Assembly: GCF_037102585.1 (NCBI RefSeq)
Contig: NW_027043830.1
Span: 186,001 to 250,000 of the forward strand
DNA length: 64,000 bases
Source: Saccharomycopsis crataegensis
Lineage: Eukaryota > Ascomycota > Saccharomycetes > Ascoideales > Saccharomycopsidaceae
Direction of reading: 5' to 3'
In this document: positions 10,194 to 19,330 of the stretch, piece after piece
Numbering within the stretch: position 1 is the stretch's first letter
Layout of the letters: each line of letters opens with the position of its first letter
Notes under the pieces: model-generated
What the model was told of the DNA's origin: nothing
Databases searched by the model: none
What the model saw: the letters and a program-made list of their open reading frames with translations, nothing else
Made by a program: the position numbers and the translations under genes

Positions 10194-11021
10194 GTTGAAT
10201 TGATGTAGATTTATCCTTTCTTTCTTTGTTTTTTTTTTTTTTTTTTTTTCTTTTCTTTTTGCTAATCGATTTGGATAGGTAAGTTTAAATCTAATTATTA
10301 TTTCTATTCTGGTAATGAGCAAATTGAAATGATATCTTCTTATCTTTTGATGTTGTGGTGATGACCTTGTAATGTTTTTTTGGGGTGCGATCCTGATCCT
10401 TTAATTTTCAAAAATTTTGTTGAAATACACAATAGGAACTTTGACTTTGGAGGGGGGAACGATGAACACTAAGAAATGTGCGGAGTGACAATTTAAAAAA
10501 ATAGGAATATCAGATATGGCTTTTCACTTTTCCAAATAATAATGTTTGGATAAAAGAGAGTTTGATCGCTGCTATTATTATTTTTTTTTCGTCTTCTTTT
10601 TCTGATGACAGCCAGATTTACCAGAAAAACTGGTTGTTTACTTTTTTCCCAAAACGGCAGGGGCCGTGGGCTCAAAATTGTCCAGCGCGACATGCATGAA
10701 AATATCTCACCAAAATGGCGAGGATGTCTTATTATTATTATTATCATCAAAGAATTAGGTAGAATTAGGAGGTATTTGGAAGAATTGGTACGTATGTATT
10801 TGTATATTAAAATTAGAGAGTATTTGCAAGAATCAAAACGTACTTATGAGAATTCGGGGGACCTAGTTAGTAACTACAAATTATTAATCTAACGGGTATA
10901 AAGTTGTAAATTAGAACAAATAAAGCAAAAAGAAAACTTAGAAAAAATATCACTTATTTTATAAAGACCAAGAAAGGAGAAAGAAGAAAGAAGAAAAAAA
11001 GAAATCGAAAAACACACACAA
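10194..11021. other. Intergenic, KIN3 upstream and acid phosphatase 3' side
   Basis: Contains an interrupted T/A tract just upstream of KIN3 (about 10220-10260) and ATT repeats near 10730-10747. No gene or clear control site is recognised. Confidence 0.5.
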
Positions 11022-12611
11022 TCATACTTCTGGAGCACCGTTAGTGACAGTAGCATTATAGTTGTAGTCAGCATCACAAGCATATTCATAGTTGGCAATG
11101 TCCCACAAAGTGTCCAAGTACTGGGTGAAGTTACCGAATTCACACCAACCGTCAGCTCTGTCAGCACAGAATTCTGGGATGTTCTTGGACAAGGAAAGAG
11201 TATTGTCATTCAAGATAGCATGAACGTATTGGGTGGCACCGGAACCTGGAACGCTAGTGGAGCTTCTGTTAGCTGGAACTTCTTCGTCACATTCAATAAT
11301 TTCAAAAGCCAATTGAGCACCGAATGGAGTGATACGTGACAAGTCGAAAAGATGGGTATCATTGTCAGGGCCTTCAAAAGTCCAGTTGGCCTTGAATTGT
11401 TCAAAACCTAAAGCAGTAATGATGTTTTGAATTTGGGAATCGTGAGTGAAATCCATATACAAAGTTTGGTTCAATGGGAAGAAAGTAGAGTTGGAGTCAA
11501 GGGTGGAGTTTTGTTCGGCTTGGAATTGTGGGTTGTAAGTGGTGTTGAGCAATCTGTCCTTGAATTCTTCAACCCAACCAACACCAAGAGCACGGCCCAT
11601 TGAGTTACCAAAAGAGTTTTCAGCATACCAATCAACAGAGGTGGTGTATTCATAACCTTCCCATTCTTCTTGAGAGAAAAGACTACAGAAGTGAGAGAAA
11701 CCCAAAATATTAGTTTCGTAAGCACAAATGGTTTGGATTTCGTTAAGGTCAGCAACGGTGAAGTTGAAACCAGTGATTTGGGAGTTGAATCTTTCAGCAG
11801 CCTTTTCAAGGTATTTCTTCTTATATTCGTCATTTTCTGGATAAGAAACATGACCGTAGGCGTAGTCGTTGTTTGGACAACCGTTCCAAGCGGCCAAAGT
11901 GTTGTTGAAGCCATCGTCTTCGATCAAGATTTCCAAGTTGACATAGTCTTCCCAGTTGAGACCGAAGAACCCATGGAGGTAATATTGAGCGGTCATCATC
12001 ATTCTTTGTTCGGAAGTGGTACGGGCGACAATCTTTTCGTCCAAGTTGTCCCAGTCGAAAAGTTGACCGTAACGGAAGAAACCCTTGACACCGTTGTTGA
12101 ACAATTGGTTGTTACCGAGGTTGGTCAAGATGTTTTTCCCCATCTTTAATTCCCAGTCGTTAAGGAATTCCAAATTACCAGTGGCATTGAAAGTGGCATT
12201 GGCCAATCTTTTTGGGAAAGAAAAGCTAGAATCTGGGTAACGAGAACCGTGTCTTTGAAGGAAATGGACCTGTTTGATGGTACATTGACCAGGAGTGGCG
12301 TAATTGTAAACTCCCCAGCCGTCTTCATGAACGTAGTATGGAGACAAGGTAGCCATCAATTCAAAGATGCTTCTGTCATCTTCCTTGTGATCGAAACTTT
12401 GGACAGAGGTTTCGATTGGTTGAGGGTACTGGTATTGGGATGTTGGAGTACCGGTGGCAGCAGCGGCGACGTTAGTTTCTGCCAAAAATGGAGCAGCAGC
12501 AGTAGCAGTAGACCCTAACCAGCCGATAGAGGTTGGGAAGAGGTTGATAGGCGAGGCAGTAGTCAAGCCATTGAGGATGGAAAGCGCAAGGGCGAAAGAG
12601 ATGAAGACCAT
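11022..12611 (-). CDS. Secreted histidine acid phosphatase, PHO5-type
   Basis: A 529-residue enzyme of histidine phosphatase branch 2 that hydrolyses phosphomonoesters outside the cell at acid pH. A signal peptide is clear (residues 1-19, FISFALALSILNGL, cleavage near TTASP). The catalytic RHGSRYP is at residues 120-126 (His121 is the phosphorylated nucleophile) and the proton-donor HD is at 390-391 (FTHDSQI). Many N-x-S/T sequons fit heavy N-glycosylation, and cysteines are spread as in Pho5/phytase enzymes. Length and order match PHO5/PHO3/PHO11/DIA3 of S. cerevisiae. I cannot tell which paralogue it corresponds to, so no symbol is given. The upstream region holds CACGTG and CACGTT sites and a TATA-like run, as expected for phosphate-repressed control by Pho4. 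Confidence 0.93.
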   Translation of the reverse strand: MVFISFALALSILNGLTTASPINLFPTSIGWLGSTATAAAPFLAETNVAAAATGTPTSQYQYPQPIETSVQSFDHKEDDRSIFELMATLSPYYVHEDGWGVYNYATPGQCTIKQVHFLQRHGSRYPDSSFSFPKRLANATFNATGNLEFLNDWELKMGKNILTNLGNNQLFNNGVKGFFRYGQLFDWDNLDEKIVARTTSEQRMMMTAQYYLHGFFGLNWEDYVNLEILIEDDGFNNTLAAWNGCPNNDYAYGHVSYPENDEYKKKYLEKAAERFNSQITGFNFTVADLNEIQTICAYETNILGFSHFCSLFSQEEWEGYEYTTSVDWYAENSFGNSMGRALGVGWVEEFKDRLLNTTYNPQFQAEQNSTLDSNSTFFPLNQTLYMDFTHDSQIQNIITALGFEQFKANWTFEGPDNDTHLFDLSRITPFGAQLAFEIIECDEEVPANRSSTSVPGSGATQYVHAILNDNTLSLSKNIPEFCADRADGWCEFGNFTQYLDTLWDIANYEYACDADYNYNATVTNGAPEV

Positions 12612-12688
12612 ATTTATCTTTGTTGATGTTCTTTACAAAGATTGAAGGGAAAATCTGAAATTAGAGAAAGAAAGCGAGTGATATCATG

Positions 12689-12691
<3 letters not shown>

Positions 12692-12716
<25 letters not shown>
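12692..12716. promoter_or_regulatory. TATA-like alternating AT run, phosphatase promoter
   Basis: An alternating TA tract about 80-105 bp upstream of the acid phosphatase ATG. The position and sequence suit a strong TATA element of an inducible gene. Confidence 0.5.
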
Positions 12717-12721
<5 letters not shown>

Positions 12722-12880
12722 TCTAGACAGATCTACATAAAGTTATGAATAACAAAGGCACGCATTGTGAAGCATTATCCTTGAATGCTTCTGATCGATA
12801 TTCCTTCTATGGACCGAATAGCGATTGCCGTTTGGTGAGAAACTATTGTCCCTCTGCGGAAACAGGATTTAGTGTGAGTA

Positions 12881-13020
12881 CACGTGATACAGCTGCAGTT
12901 TTGCTTTGGGGCTTTTCGGGGGAGTCCCCGTCCGTTTTGCAACTGCGTCTGTCTGGAACGTGATGGCGCGAGAACCCAAAAGCGGCACATATCGCTATCG
13001 TCGGGGCACGACAGCACGTT
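12881..13020. promoter_or_regulatory. Cluster of Pho4-type E-boxes
   Basis: Three sites lie 270-410 bp upstream of the acid phosphatase ATG: CACGTG at 12881-12886, AACGTG (CACGTT on the minus strand) at 12957-12962, and CACGTT at 13015-13020. In S. cerevisiae PHO5, one CACGTT and one CACGTG site bind Pho4 and drive induction under phosphate starvation. A similar role here is inferred. Cbf1 could also bind the CACGTG. Confidence 0.5.
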
Positions 13021-13470
13021 GCAGGTTATTGTAGGAAAGACCTCGCGCCAACATTAGGCCCGGTGGTGGTGTATGGCTAGGGTATTTTTCTACTATTTGG
13101 GGTGTGTCTAGCTGGAACAGGCCTGGAGTGTTAATCCAAAGACTCTATTTGGCTGAAGATTGAAGATAGCCTGTTTTTTAGCATGGTGACTCTCCAACTG
13201 ATTTGAGCATAGATTCATTCAACCATTGATACCATAATCGGCCATGTGGTGTACATACGCATAATAGACTGCTTAACAATGTAGTTATGGCTTTTTAAAA
13301 AAAGCATTAGCTACATCAACGTCATTCTACTTTGTTTAGCGAAATTAAATAAATAAAGGGTTAAGAATCCGGTAGACTGGCGACATTTGTGAAAGACATT
13401 TATGGAGTACAACTGTTTGTTTGTTTTGTTTTTGTTTTACTTCATTCAATTTACAATAACCATAGACTTT

Positions 13471-13752
13471 CTAATGACCAAATGCTTGGATAAAAAAGAA
13501 TTCCCTTTGCGGAAGATCAATTACATTTTTACCAACGTGGTTACCATCATGGGATGCCACTGAGATATAACTGCCAAAACATTCATTGGTGTTCGGATCG
13601 CGGTTATACATCCCCAGTGGTGTATTTTTCACAACTGTGGCCAAACTTTGTACTAAAGATGTCAAAATTTGAATAAATAACACCCAGCCAAGAAGACCCA
13701 GTAATGTGGTATACTGAAAAATGCCATCGGATATTTGTCTTCCTACGCGTCG
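13471..13752 (-). other. Open frame without ATG, possible terminal exon of a membrane protein
   Basis: An uninterrupted 93-codon frame with protein-like composition. It has a hydrophobic segment (about codons 13-33, TTLLGLLGWVLFIQILTSLV) followed by a polar part with MYNRDPNTNECFG. There is no ATG before the hydrophobic part. On the coding strand it is preceded by a long T tract and a TTAAC-TAG stretch (13747-13785), reminiscent of a 3' splice region, so it could be the last exon of a short spliced gene. I do not recognise the product. Chance or a decayed gene remain possible. Confidence 0.3.
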
Positions 13753-13899
13753 TTAACAGAAAGAAAAAAAAAAAAAAAAAAAAAATTGATTACTAATTCC
13801 TCAATATCATATATATAATGGTACAGCTAGAAGTGATCCAAGGTTTTTCTTGCGATTCAGTGACTATTTTCAGTAATAAGCAACTGATATTGTAATATT

Positions 13900-15495
13900 A
13901 TGGTTTCCTTGGCAAACTCACAAACATTAGACACTGGAAAAAACGTGCCAAAGTCAACACCGGAAGCCGACATTGAAGCCAATCAGCCTCCGGAAAGTAA
14001 AATCAAAAATAAAGGAGCATACCACCCCGATGATTTAAAAGACTTACCACCTGATGGAGGAGTCGAAGCCTGGACGGCAGCCGCGTGCTCGTTGTTGTAT
14101 TGTTTTGCTTCTTGGGGGTCAGTCTCTTCATACGCAGTGTTCTTGAACTTCTACTTGACCAGTGATATTCTCCCCGGAATAACCAAGATCGATTATGCTC
14201 TTGTTGCAGGGTTGACTATGTGCCTATTGTTATGCTGTAGCTTTGTCGTTTCTGGGCTTCTTGTCATCTGGAACGTCAAAGTAGTCGCCACTATCGGACT
14301 AGTCCTCCATTTTGTCGGCATGCTTTTAGCCTCGTTTTCCGTAAATTACTGGCAAATGATTCTTACTGAAGGTATTTTATCAGGGTTGGGATGCGGAATT
14401 TTATTCGCTATTGCCGTGATTTTAGTTCCTTCTTGGTTTCTCAAAAGAAGAACCATTGCCAGCGGACTACAATTCGCTGGCACCGGCTTGGGAGGATGCG
14501 TTTTCAGCCTTGTATCACAAGCCATGATAGAAAGAACTGGTAATCAACGTTGGGCTTTACGGACTATCGCCTTTATTGCTTTGTTTCTTAATGTGATTGC
14601 CACAGCCTTGGTGAAGCTTAGAAAACCTTTGCATATCAAAGCGGTCAAAGATAATAACCAAGGACAGTTCAAAACCTTCATCCGTGCCATGAGAGTACCA
14701 CTTCAACCTAAAGTCTGGTTCACCAGCACTGCGCTTATGTTGGTTGGATATTTCTGTATCTCTTCAATCGGTTATGTCATCATCCTTTATTCGCTCTCCA
14801 ACTTCGCGGTCTCCGTGGGTCTCAGTGCCAAGCAAGGGTCTGATGCCCTTGCCATCTTGAATGCTTGTCAGTTCATCGGGCGTTTGAGTATTGGGATCAT
14901 TGGTGATAAGATCGGGCGCTTCAACATTTCGATGCTCATGTCCTATACCGTGATCATTTTCACTTTTGCGTTTTGGATCCCAATCACCACGTACGCCCAA
15001 GTGATTGCCTTCAGCGCGATGATGGGGCTAGTCATGGGTTATCAATTCGTTACCATTTCCCCAATTATCGCCGACTTCTTTGGTGTCAAGAACTTCCCTG
15101 TCGTTTGGTGTTTGATATCTTTTGTGAACTCAATTGTTGGGTTGGTGTCCGAACTTATCGCTTTGGGTCTTAAACGGAGCGACTCTGCGGAAAAGCCATA
15201 CCTTTACGCCCAAATTTTCACAGGTGTAATGTTTGCCGTTAGTTCTTTTTTCCTCCTTCCATTACGTGAGCTCAAGATCAGTAATATCATTCGCCAATGG
15301 AAAAATGAAGCCGAAGAAGAACTTGTCAATACTGCGAATACCAATTTTTCTGATGATAAAGATAAAACCGAACTGGACAATGGTAAAGACCTCCAATTTC
15401 GTATTGAAGATCATAGAATAAACCAATACAATGACCTATTGGCCACCACTCCGAGTGCTTATCTTAAACGTGTGTTTTACCCTATTGCTGCTTGA
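13900..15495 (+). CDS. MFS transporter, monocarboxylate porter homologue (MCH family)
   Basis: A 531-residue major facilitator of the fungal MCH group; S. cerevisiae Mch5 carries riboflavin and the other members' substrates are unclear. The cytosolic N-terminus (about 55 residues) is acidic and ends in the family hallmark PPDGGVEAW just before the first membrane segment. About twelve hydrophobic helices follow, in two halves split by a basic central loop (LRKPLHIKAV). Conserved features include SVSSYAVF in helix 1, the ILSGLGCGILFA helix and the RLSIGIIGDKIGR loop between later helices. The C-terminal 75 residues are hydrophilic. An ACGCGT box at 13745-13750 lies about 150 bp upstream; its meaning here is unclear. 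Which MCH paralogue this is cannot be settled by eye. Confidence 0.85.
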   Translation: MVSLANSQTLDTGKNVPKSTPEADIEANQPPESKIKNKGAYHPDDLKDLPPDGGVEAWTAAACSLLYCFASWGSVSSYAVFLNFYLTSDILPGITKIDYALVAGLTMCLLLCCSFVVSGLLVIWNVKVVATIGLVLHFVGMLLASFSVNYWQMILTEGILSGLGCGILFAIAVILVPSWFLKRRTIASGLQFAGTGLGGCVFSLVSQAMIERTGNQRWALRTIAFIALFLNVIATALVKLRKPLHIKAVKDNNQGQFKTFIRAMRVPLQPKVWFTSTALMLVGYFCISSIGYVIILYSLSNFAVSVGLSAKQGSDALAILNACQFIGRLSIGIIGDKIGRFNISMLMSYTVIIFTFAFWIPITTYAQVIAFSAMMGLVMGYQFVTISPIIADFFGVKNFPVVWCLISFVNSIVGLVSELIALGLKRSDSAEKPYLYAQIFTGVMFAVSSFFLLPLRELKISNIIRQWKNEAEEELVNTANTNFSDDKDKTELDNGKDLQFRIEDHRINQYNDLLATTPSAYLKRVFYPIAA

Positions 15496-16104
15496 ATGTT
15501 GGAAACGTTCAACTTTTTAGACTCTTCTTCTCTTTTTGCATTGTTTCACTTTTTACTTTTTGCATTACTTTCATTCCTTCTGTTAATTATATTTTTGTTA
15601 GATATATTTTACAGCACCCTTCATTTTGGTCTTTTTTGAACAGCTGAAGATTCATGCGTTAGATAATATATAGATAACATATAGATAACATGTATCAACA
15701 TGCATATATGCATTACATACTCCTCTCATATTGTACTATTTAGGCTGACACATGCCATTAAAAAGACGATTCAGTTGAAAATTTTTGCTCCTTATGACAA
15801 TTGAAAATAACTTAATGGCCAAAGATAACTTATCATTGTCGTATTTCTACGTCAAAAGATTAGTAATAGAGTTAGAAAAACCTATTGTAGTCACGTGTCT
15901 TAATCAAAAGAAATCCGTAAATTACGCTAAAAGTTACTGCGATTTACCACAGAAACTGCGAATATTGGGCAGAATAGAATCCCTTTCTCTACTGATGCAT
16001 TATATTTTTGTTTCTTAGACTGACAAAAAGGATTCTCTAAAGAGCTCCATTTTTTTTTTCTTCCGTTCATCGCCTCTCCTCTGTTCAAAAAACAAAAGAT
16101 AAAA
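15496..16104. other. Intergenic
   Basis: Terminator-like T-rich stretch after the MCH gene, then AT-rich sequence with repeated ATAGATAACAT units near 15670-15690. The 15.8-16.0 kb open frame has no coding signature. Promoter of the DAGK-like gene presumably at the right end. Confidence 0.5.
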
Positions 16105-17460
16105 ATGGCAGCCGTATCACATCAATTATACGTGAAGGATAGGGATTTCACACATCAAATAACCTTTTCAGCCTTGCCACTCTCCCCATTGAATCTTAAT
16201 GCCAGCTTCCATGTTGTGGCAGAACCAGGAGATAACTCAGAGCCCAATGATCCTATCTATACTCTTGAAAAATACCATCTCCCACACCATCTTGACCCAA
16301 AGCTTTCAAAATTAGTGATCATTGATTCAGTAAAATCAGGCAAGGGAAGAACTACCGATGGTGACATCTACAAGAACTCCATAGTTCCGATCCTCAAAAT
16401 AATCGGTTTACATGACAAGCACGACTATTATGAAACCGAAACCAAGGACTCTATTCATCAATTGGCCCGATCCCTAATAAATTCAGAAGTCACTCCTAAC
16501 AAAGATCTAACTGTGCTTTTACTATCTGGCGATACGTCAATTCACGAGTTTATTAACGGTCTTCCTCAAACATCGGCGCCTCGAAACATCAATTTAGGAG
16601 TTATTCCCTTGGGATCTGGTAATGCATTTGCCCTCGAGCTTGGAGTTACATCTGCTATTAATGGAGTATTGAAGGTATTCAGTGACTCCTCAGGCATACA
16701 GAAGTTTCCAGTTCATCAAGCATCATTCTCTCCAGGGTCGTATATTCAAGATCCTGAAGATGAGGAGAAAATAGACTCCAAGAGTTATATTTCTAGCCTC
16801 AAGTTCTTTGTGGTGTTATCTTGGGGTCTTCATGCGGCAATCGTTGGTGATTCCGATTCACTAGAGCTTAGGAAATTGGGTAATGACAGGTTCAGAATTG
16901 CTGCCTACAACAACATCAATAGTATTTTACAAAATTATGAAGGTGAAGTTGTGAGGATGGTTAATGGTGTGCGAGTAAATGACGAGAATCAGATCACTTG
17001 CCATTCTTACTTTCTTTTAAGTCTTGTGAAGTCTCTTGAGGCTAATTTCACTATTTCTCCTCACTCTGATTTTATTAGCGGGAAATCCTACATTATAGAC
17101 ATTCCTTTTAAAAATTTGCTGTTGTCCGACCACTCCAGTGATTCCTCTGAAAAAGTAAACTGTCAACTTCAAAAACAGAAAGAATTTCTTGCCGGGATAC
17201 TTGAAAAAGTTTATGTTCAATCTAGCCATATTGATGATCCTGATATAGTATACCGACGAGTGTTTACCGAATCAAATGAATCTTTACTTGTCTTTGTTAA
17301 AGACAAAGAGGCAAGGAAAAGAAGAATATGCGTTGACGGAAGAATTGTGATTTTGGACAATGATGGCAGTGATACTGGCGTCCATGGCGATCAAAAGTAT
17401 GTCAAGATAGATCTGTTTGGCAATAAATGCAACGGCTGGAGTTTGAGCTTGATTGTTTGA
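16105..17460 (+). CDS. Diacylglycerol/sphingoid kinase-like protein with atypical motif
   Basis: A 451-residue soluble protein with the fold signatures of the DAGK catalytic superfamily, which includes diacylglycerol kinases and long-chain-base kinases such as Lcb4. The N-terminal half holds LLLSGDTSIHEFING (residues about 138-152), which aligns with the nucleotide-binding GGDGT region, and IPLGSGNAFALELG (about 167-180), which matches the family's second motif (PLGSGNA). The usual GGDGT is replaced by SGDT (141-144), so the strict ATP-loop glycine pair is incomplete. The C-terminal half has the beta-rich pattern of the lid domain (ASFSPGSYI, VVLSWGLHAAIVGDSD). No signal or membrane segment is seen. 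It could be a divergent lipid kinase or a non-catalytic relative. I know of no characterised yeast orthologue. Confidence 0.7.
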   Translation: MAAVSHQLYVKDRDFTHQITFSALPLSPLNLNASFHVVAEPGDNSEPNDPIYTLEKYHLPHHLDPKLSKLVIIDSVKSGKGRTTDGDIYKNSIVPILKIIGLHDKHDYYETETKDSIHQLARSLINSEVTPNKDLTVLLLSGDTSIHEFINGLPQTSAPRNINLGVIPLGSGNAFALELGVTSAINGVLKVFSDSSGIQKFPVHQASFSPGSYIQDPEDEEKIDSKSYISSLKFFVVLSWGLHAAIVGDSDSLELRKLGNDRFRIAAYNNINSILQNYEGEVVRMVNGVRVNDENQITCHSYFLLSLVKSLEANFTISPHSDFISGKSYIIDIPFKNLLLSDHSSDSSEKVNCQLQKQKEFLAGILEKVYVQSSHIDDPDIVYRRVFTESNESLLVFVKDKEARKRRICVDGRIVILDNDGSDTGVHGDQKYVKIDLFGNKCNGWSLSLIV

Positions 17461-18122
17461 TGATGGCTTTGCCCTTAAAAAACGTTCTCTTGTTTATTTT
17501 GGTTTGTGTTCTATTTAATTTTTTTCATTGGGACTCGATAGGTAGAATATATATATTACTTGTAATATTAGATTTGTAAGAAATTTACGCTGTTCTTATT
17601 TGTTTATTAATTACTGATTTGCTCTAGTGAGTGATTATATATAGATAGTTGTTCATCAAAATATGGAATTTATATTATTCAAAACCCATATAGGAGGCAC
17701 AGGTAAACATGGGTTTTTTGTAAAACCAGATTACGAGTGCCATTTATACTATTTGCATTCCTTTTGGTATTGTCGCTCGTAAGCTGGCAAGTACGAAACA
17801 TTATTCCTGAGTATCTTTAATATCTCTGATATTTTTTCCCTTTTCCTCTGCTCCTGAAACAGAATGAACCAATGTTATTTTCTTGCTGACGTTATTACCT
17901 TGATACATTACTTAGATAAGAGAAAGGCATGGAATGCCTCCACCTTTGGGAATTCCGTACATCCTCATGCCGCATGCGCGCCCTGTTCAACATTCTCCAC
18001 GAAATCTGTCAATATATATCTGGATCACTTCCATGAATTCGATATTGCCGCCGATTTTTATATTTTCTCTTACAAACTCAAATTTTGAATACTAAGAGAA
18101 ATATAAAAGAAGAAGAAAAAAT
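17461..18122. other. Intergenic
   Basis: T-rich 3' region of the DAGK-like gene followed by AT-rich sequence. The 74-codon frame at 17864-18088 has no recognisable protein features. Nothing else is seen. Confidence 0.5.
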
Positions 18123-18890
18123 ATGAGACTAAGACAAGGCACTTTACTTAATATATTGCTACTATGGATCTTGGGATATTGGGGCAAATCCTTGTTTGTT
18201 GATTCTTACAGCATCATGAAAAAGCTTGAAAAAAATCAGAAGCGTGAGCCAGAAGCCCTTGGCGTCGGAACAGAACTAGTAGACTCTGAGAAGGGATTGC
18301 TCTCCAAAATCGATAAGCCAAAAGTAACCACTCCTAAAGTTACTGAAAGTGATACCGCAGCGAAATCACCTACCGAACAAACAGAAGTTGAATCACTGGG
18401 ACAGAAAGATGGCTCTTCCCAAGAATCCAATTCATCTAAAGATACGGACTCCAAAGATGGTGAAGCGAACTCAGCTGCTAAGGAGAATACACCGGCAACA
18501 AGCTCAAAGAAAGGATTCTTCGGCAAAGCCATGGGGTTATTTGACATTGTGATGATTGTACCAATGGCAGAACAAGTAGTAGAAATGTTATCGAGCGATA
18601 AAAAGACCACCATTCAAAGAACGCGTATGGTGCAGACCACAATCACTGATGCTTGTCAAGTTGGAGGCATGGTTTCTGGGGCAAATACTGCCGTGATCGC
18701 TAGTGCTAGCAGTGCCTGCGTAGCAGGGGGAGGAACAATCATTCATCAACCAGTGGTTTATGTCACCGAAACCCCTAGTGTAAAAGCATATGCCGTTGTG
18801 ACGAGGACGATAGTACCACAAGCTGTCACCACTACTGCTAGTGTGGCAATGTATCAAACACTACAGCCAGTTGTGATGCGCACCGCATAA
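18123..18890 (+). CDS. Unrecognised protein with N-terminal membrane anchor and Ser/Glu-rich linker
   Basis: A 255-residue protein I do not recognise. Residues about 8-27 are hydrophobic (LLNILLLWILGYWG) and act as a signal peptide or anchor. Residues 35-130 form a hydrophilic, charged Lys/Ser/Thr/Glu/Asp linker of low complexity. Residues about 131-160 (KKGFFGKAMGLFDIVMIVP) contain a second amphipathic or hydrophobic patch. The C-terminal 90 residues are rich in Thr, Val and Ala, with spaced cysteines (DACQ, SACVAGGG) and Thr/Val repeats (VYVTETP, AVTTTASVA). This tail resembles secreted or cell-wall proteins of yeasts, but no GPI signal is evident. It is probably real: the start ATG directly follows an A-rich leader and the frame is clean. 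Confidence 0.55.
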   Translation: MRLRQGTLLNILLLWILGYWGKSLFVDSYSIMKKLEKNQKREPEALGVGTELVDSEKGLLSKIDKPKVTTPKVTESDTAAKSPTEQTEVESLGQKDGSSQESNSSKDTDSKDGEANSAAKENTPATSSKKGFFGKAMGLFDIVMIVPMAEQVVEMLSSDKKTTIQRTRMVQTTITDACQVGGMVSGANTAVIASASSACVAGGGTIIHQPVVYVTETPSVKAYAVVTRTIVPQAVTTTASVAMYQTLQPVVMRTA

Positions 18891-19330
18891 TAACCTGTTA
18901 ATTTTACCAGCACATTCTTTAATTTTTGTTTTATTTTCTTTTTCTCTCTCAATTCATTTTTATTTAAAAAAGCATAGATTATTAATATTTTTTTTTCCCT
19001 TCTTCTTTTCAATGGGACTGTCTTTCTTGGTTACTTGCATTTCCTGTGTTTACAATAAACATCTTAAGCAATTCCACTTAATTGTAATCAGAAATTATAG
19101 GTATATATGAGAGAAATGTGTCTTCTTGGACTGATTCCATATTAAAATTAATCAAGATCGAGTTAGGAACCAAGTTCTTTGGGTTAGGATTTTGGCTTTG
19201 TGCACCTGGACTGCATGTTGGTTGTTGGTGCGTGATGTGAAAACACAAGGCGATGGGGGAATTTTGCGATAATAATTGTAACCCTAATCATTTTTTATGA
19301 CCATTACCACTCATTGTTTTCGCAGTGAAA
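18891..19330. other. Intergenic, MSH5 upstream region
   Basis: T-rich 3' end of the preceding gene, then AT-rich promoter sequence of MSH5. No clear URS1-type (GGCGGC) meiotic element is seen in this interval. Confidence 0.45.
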
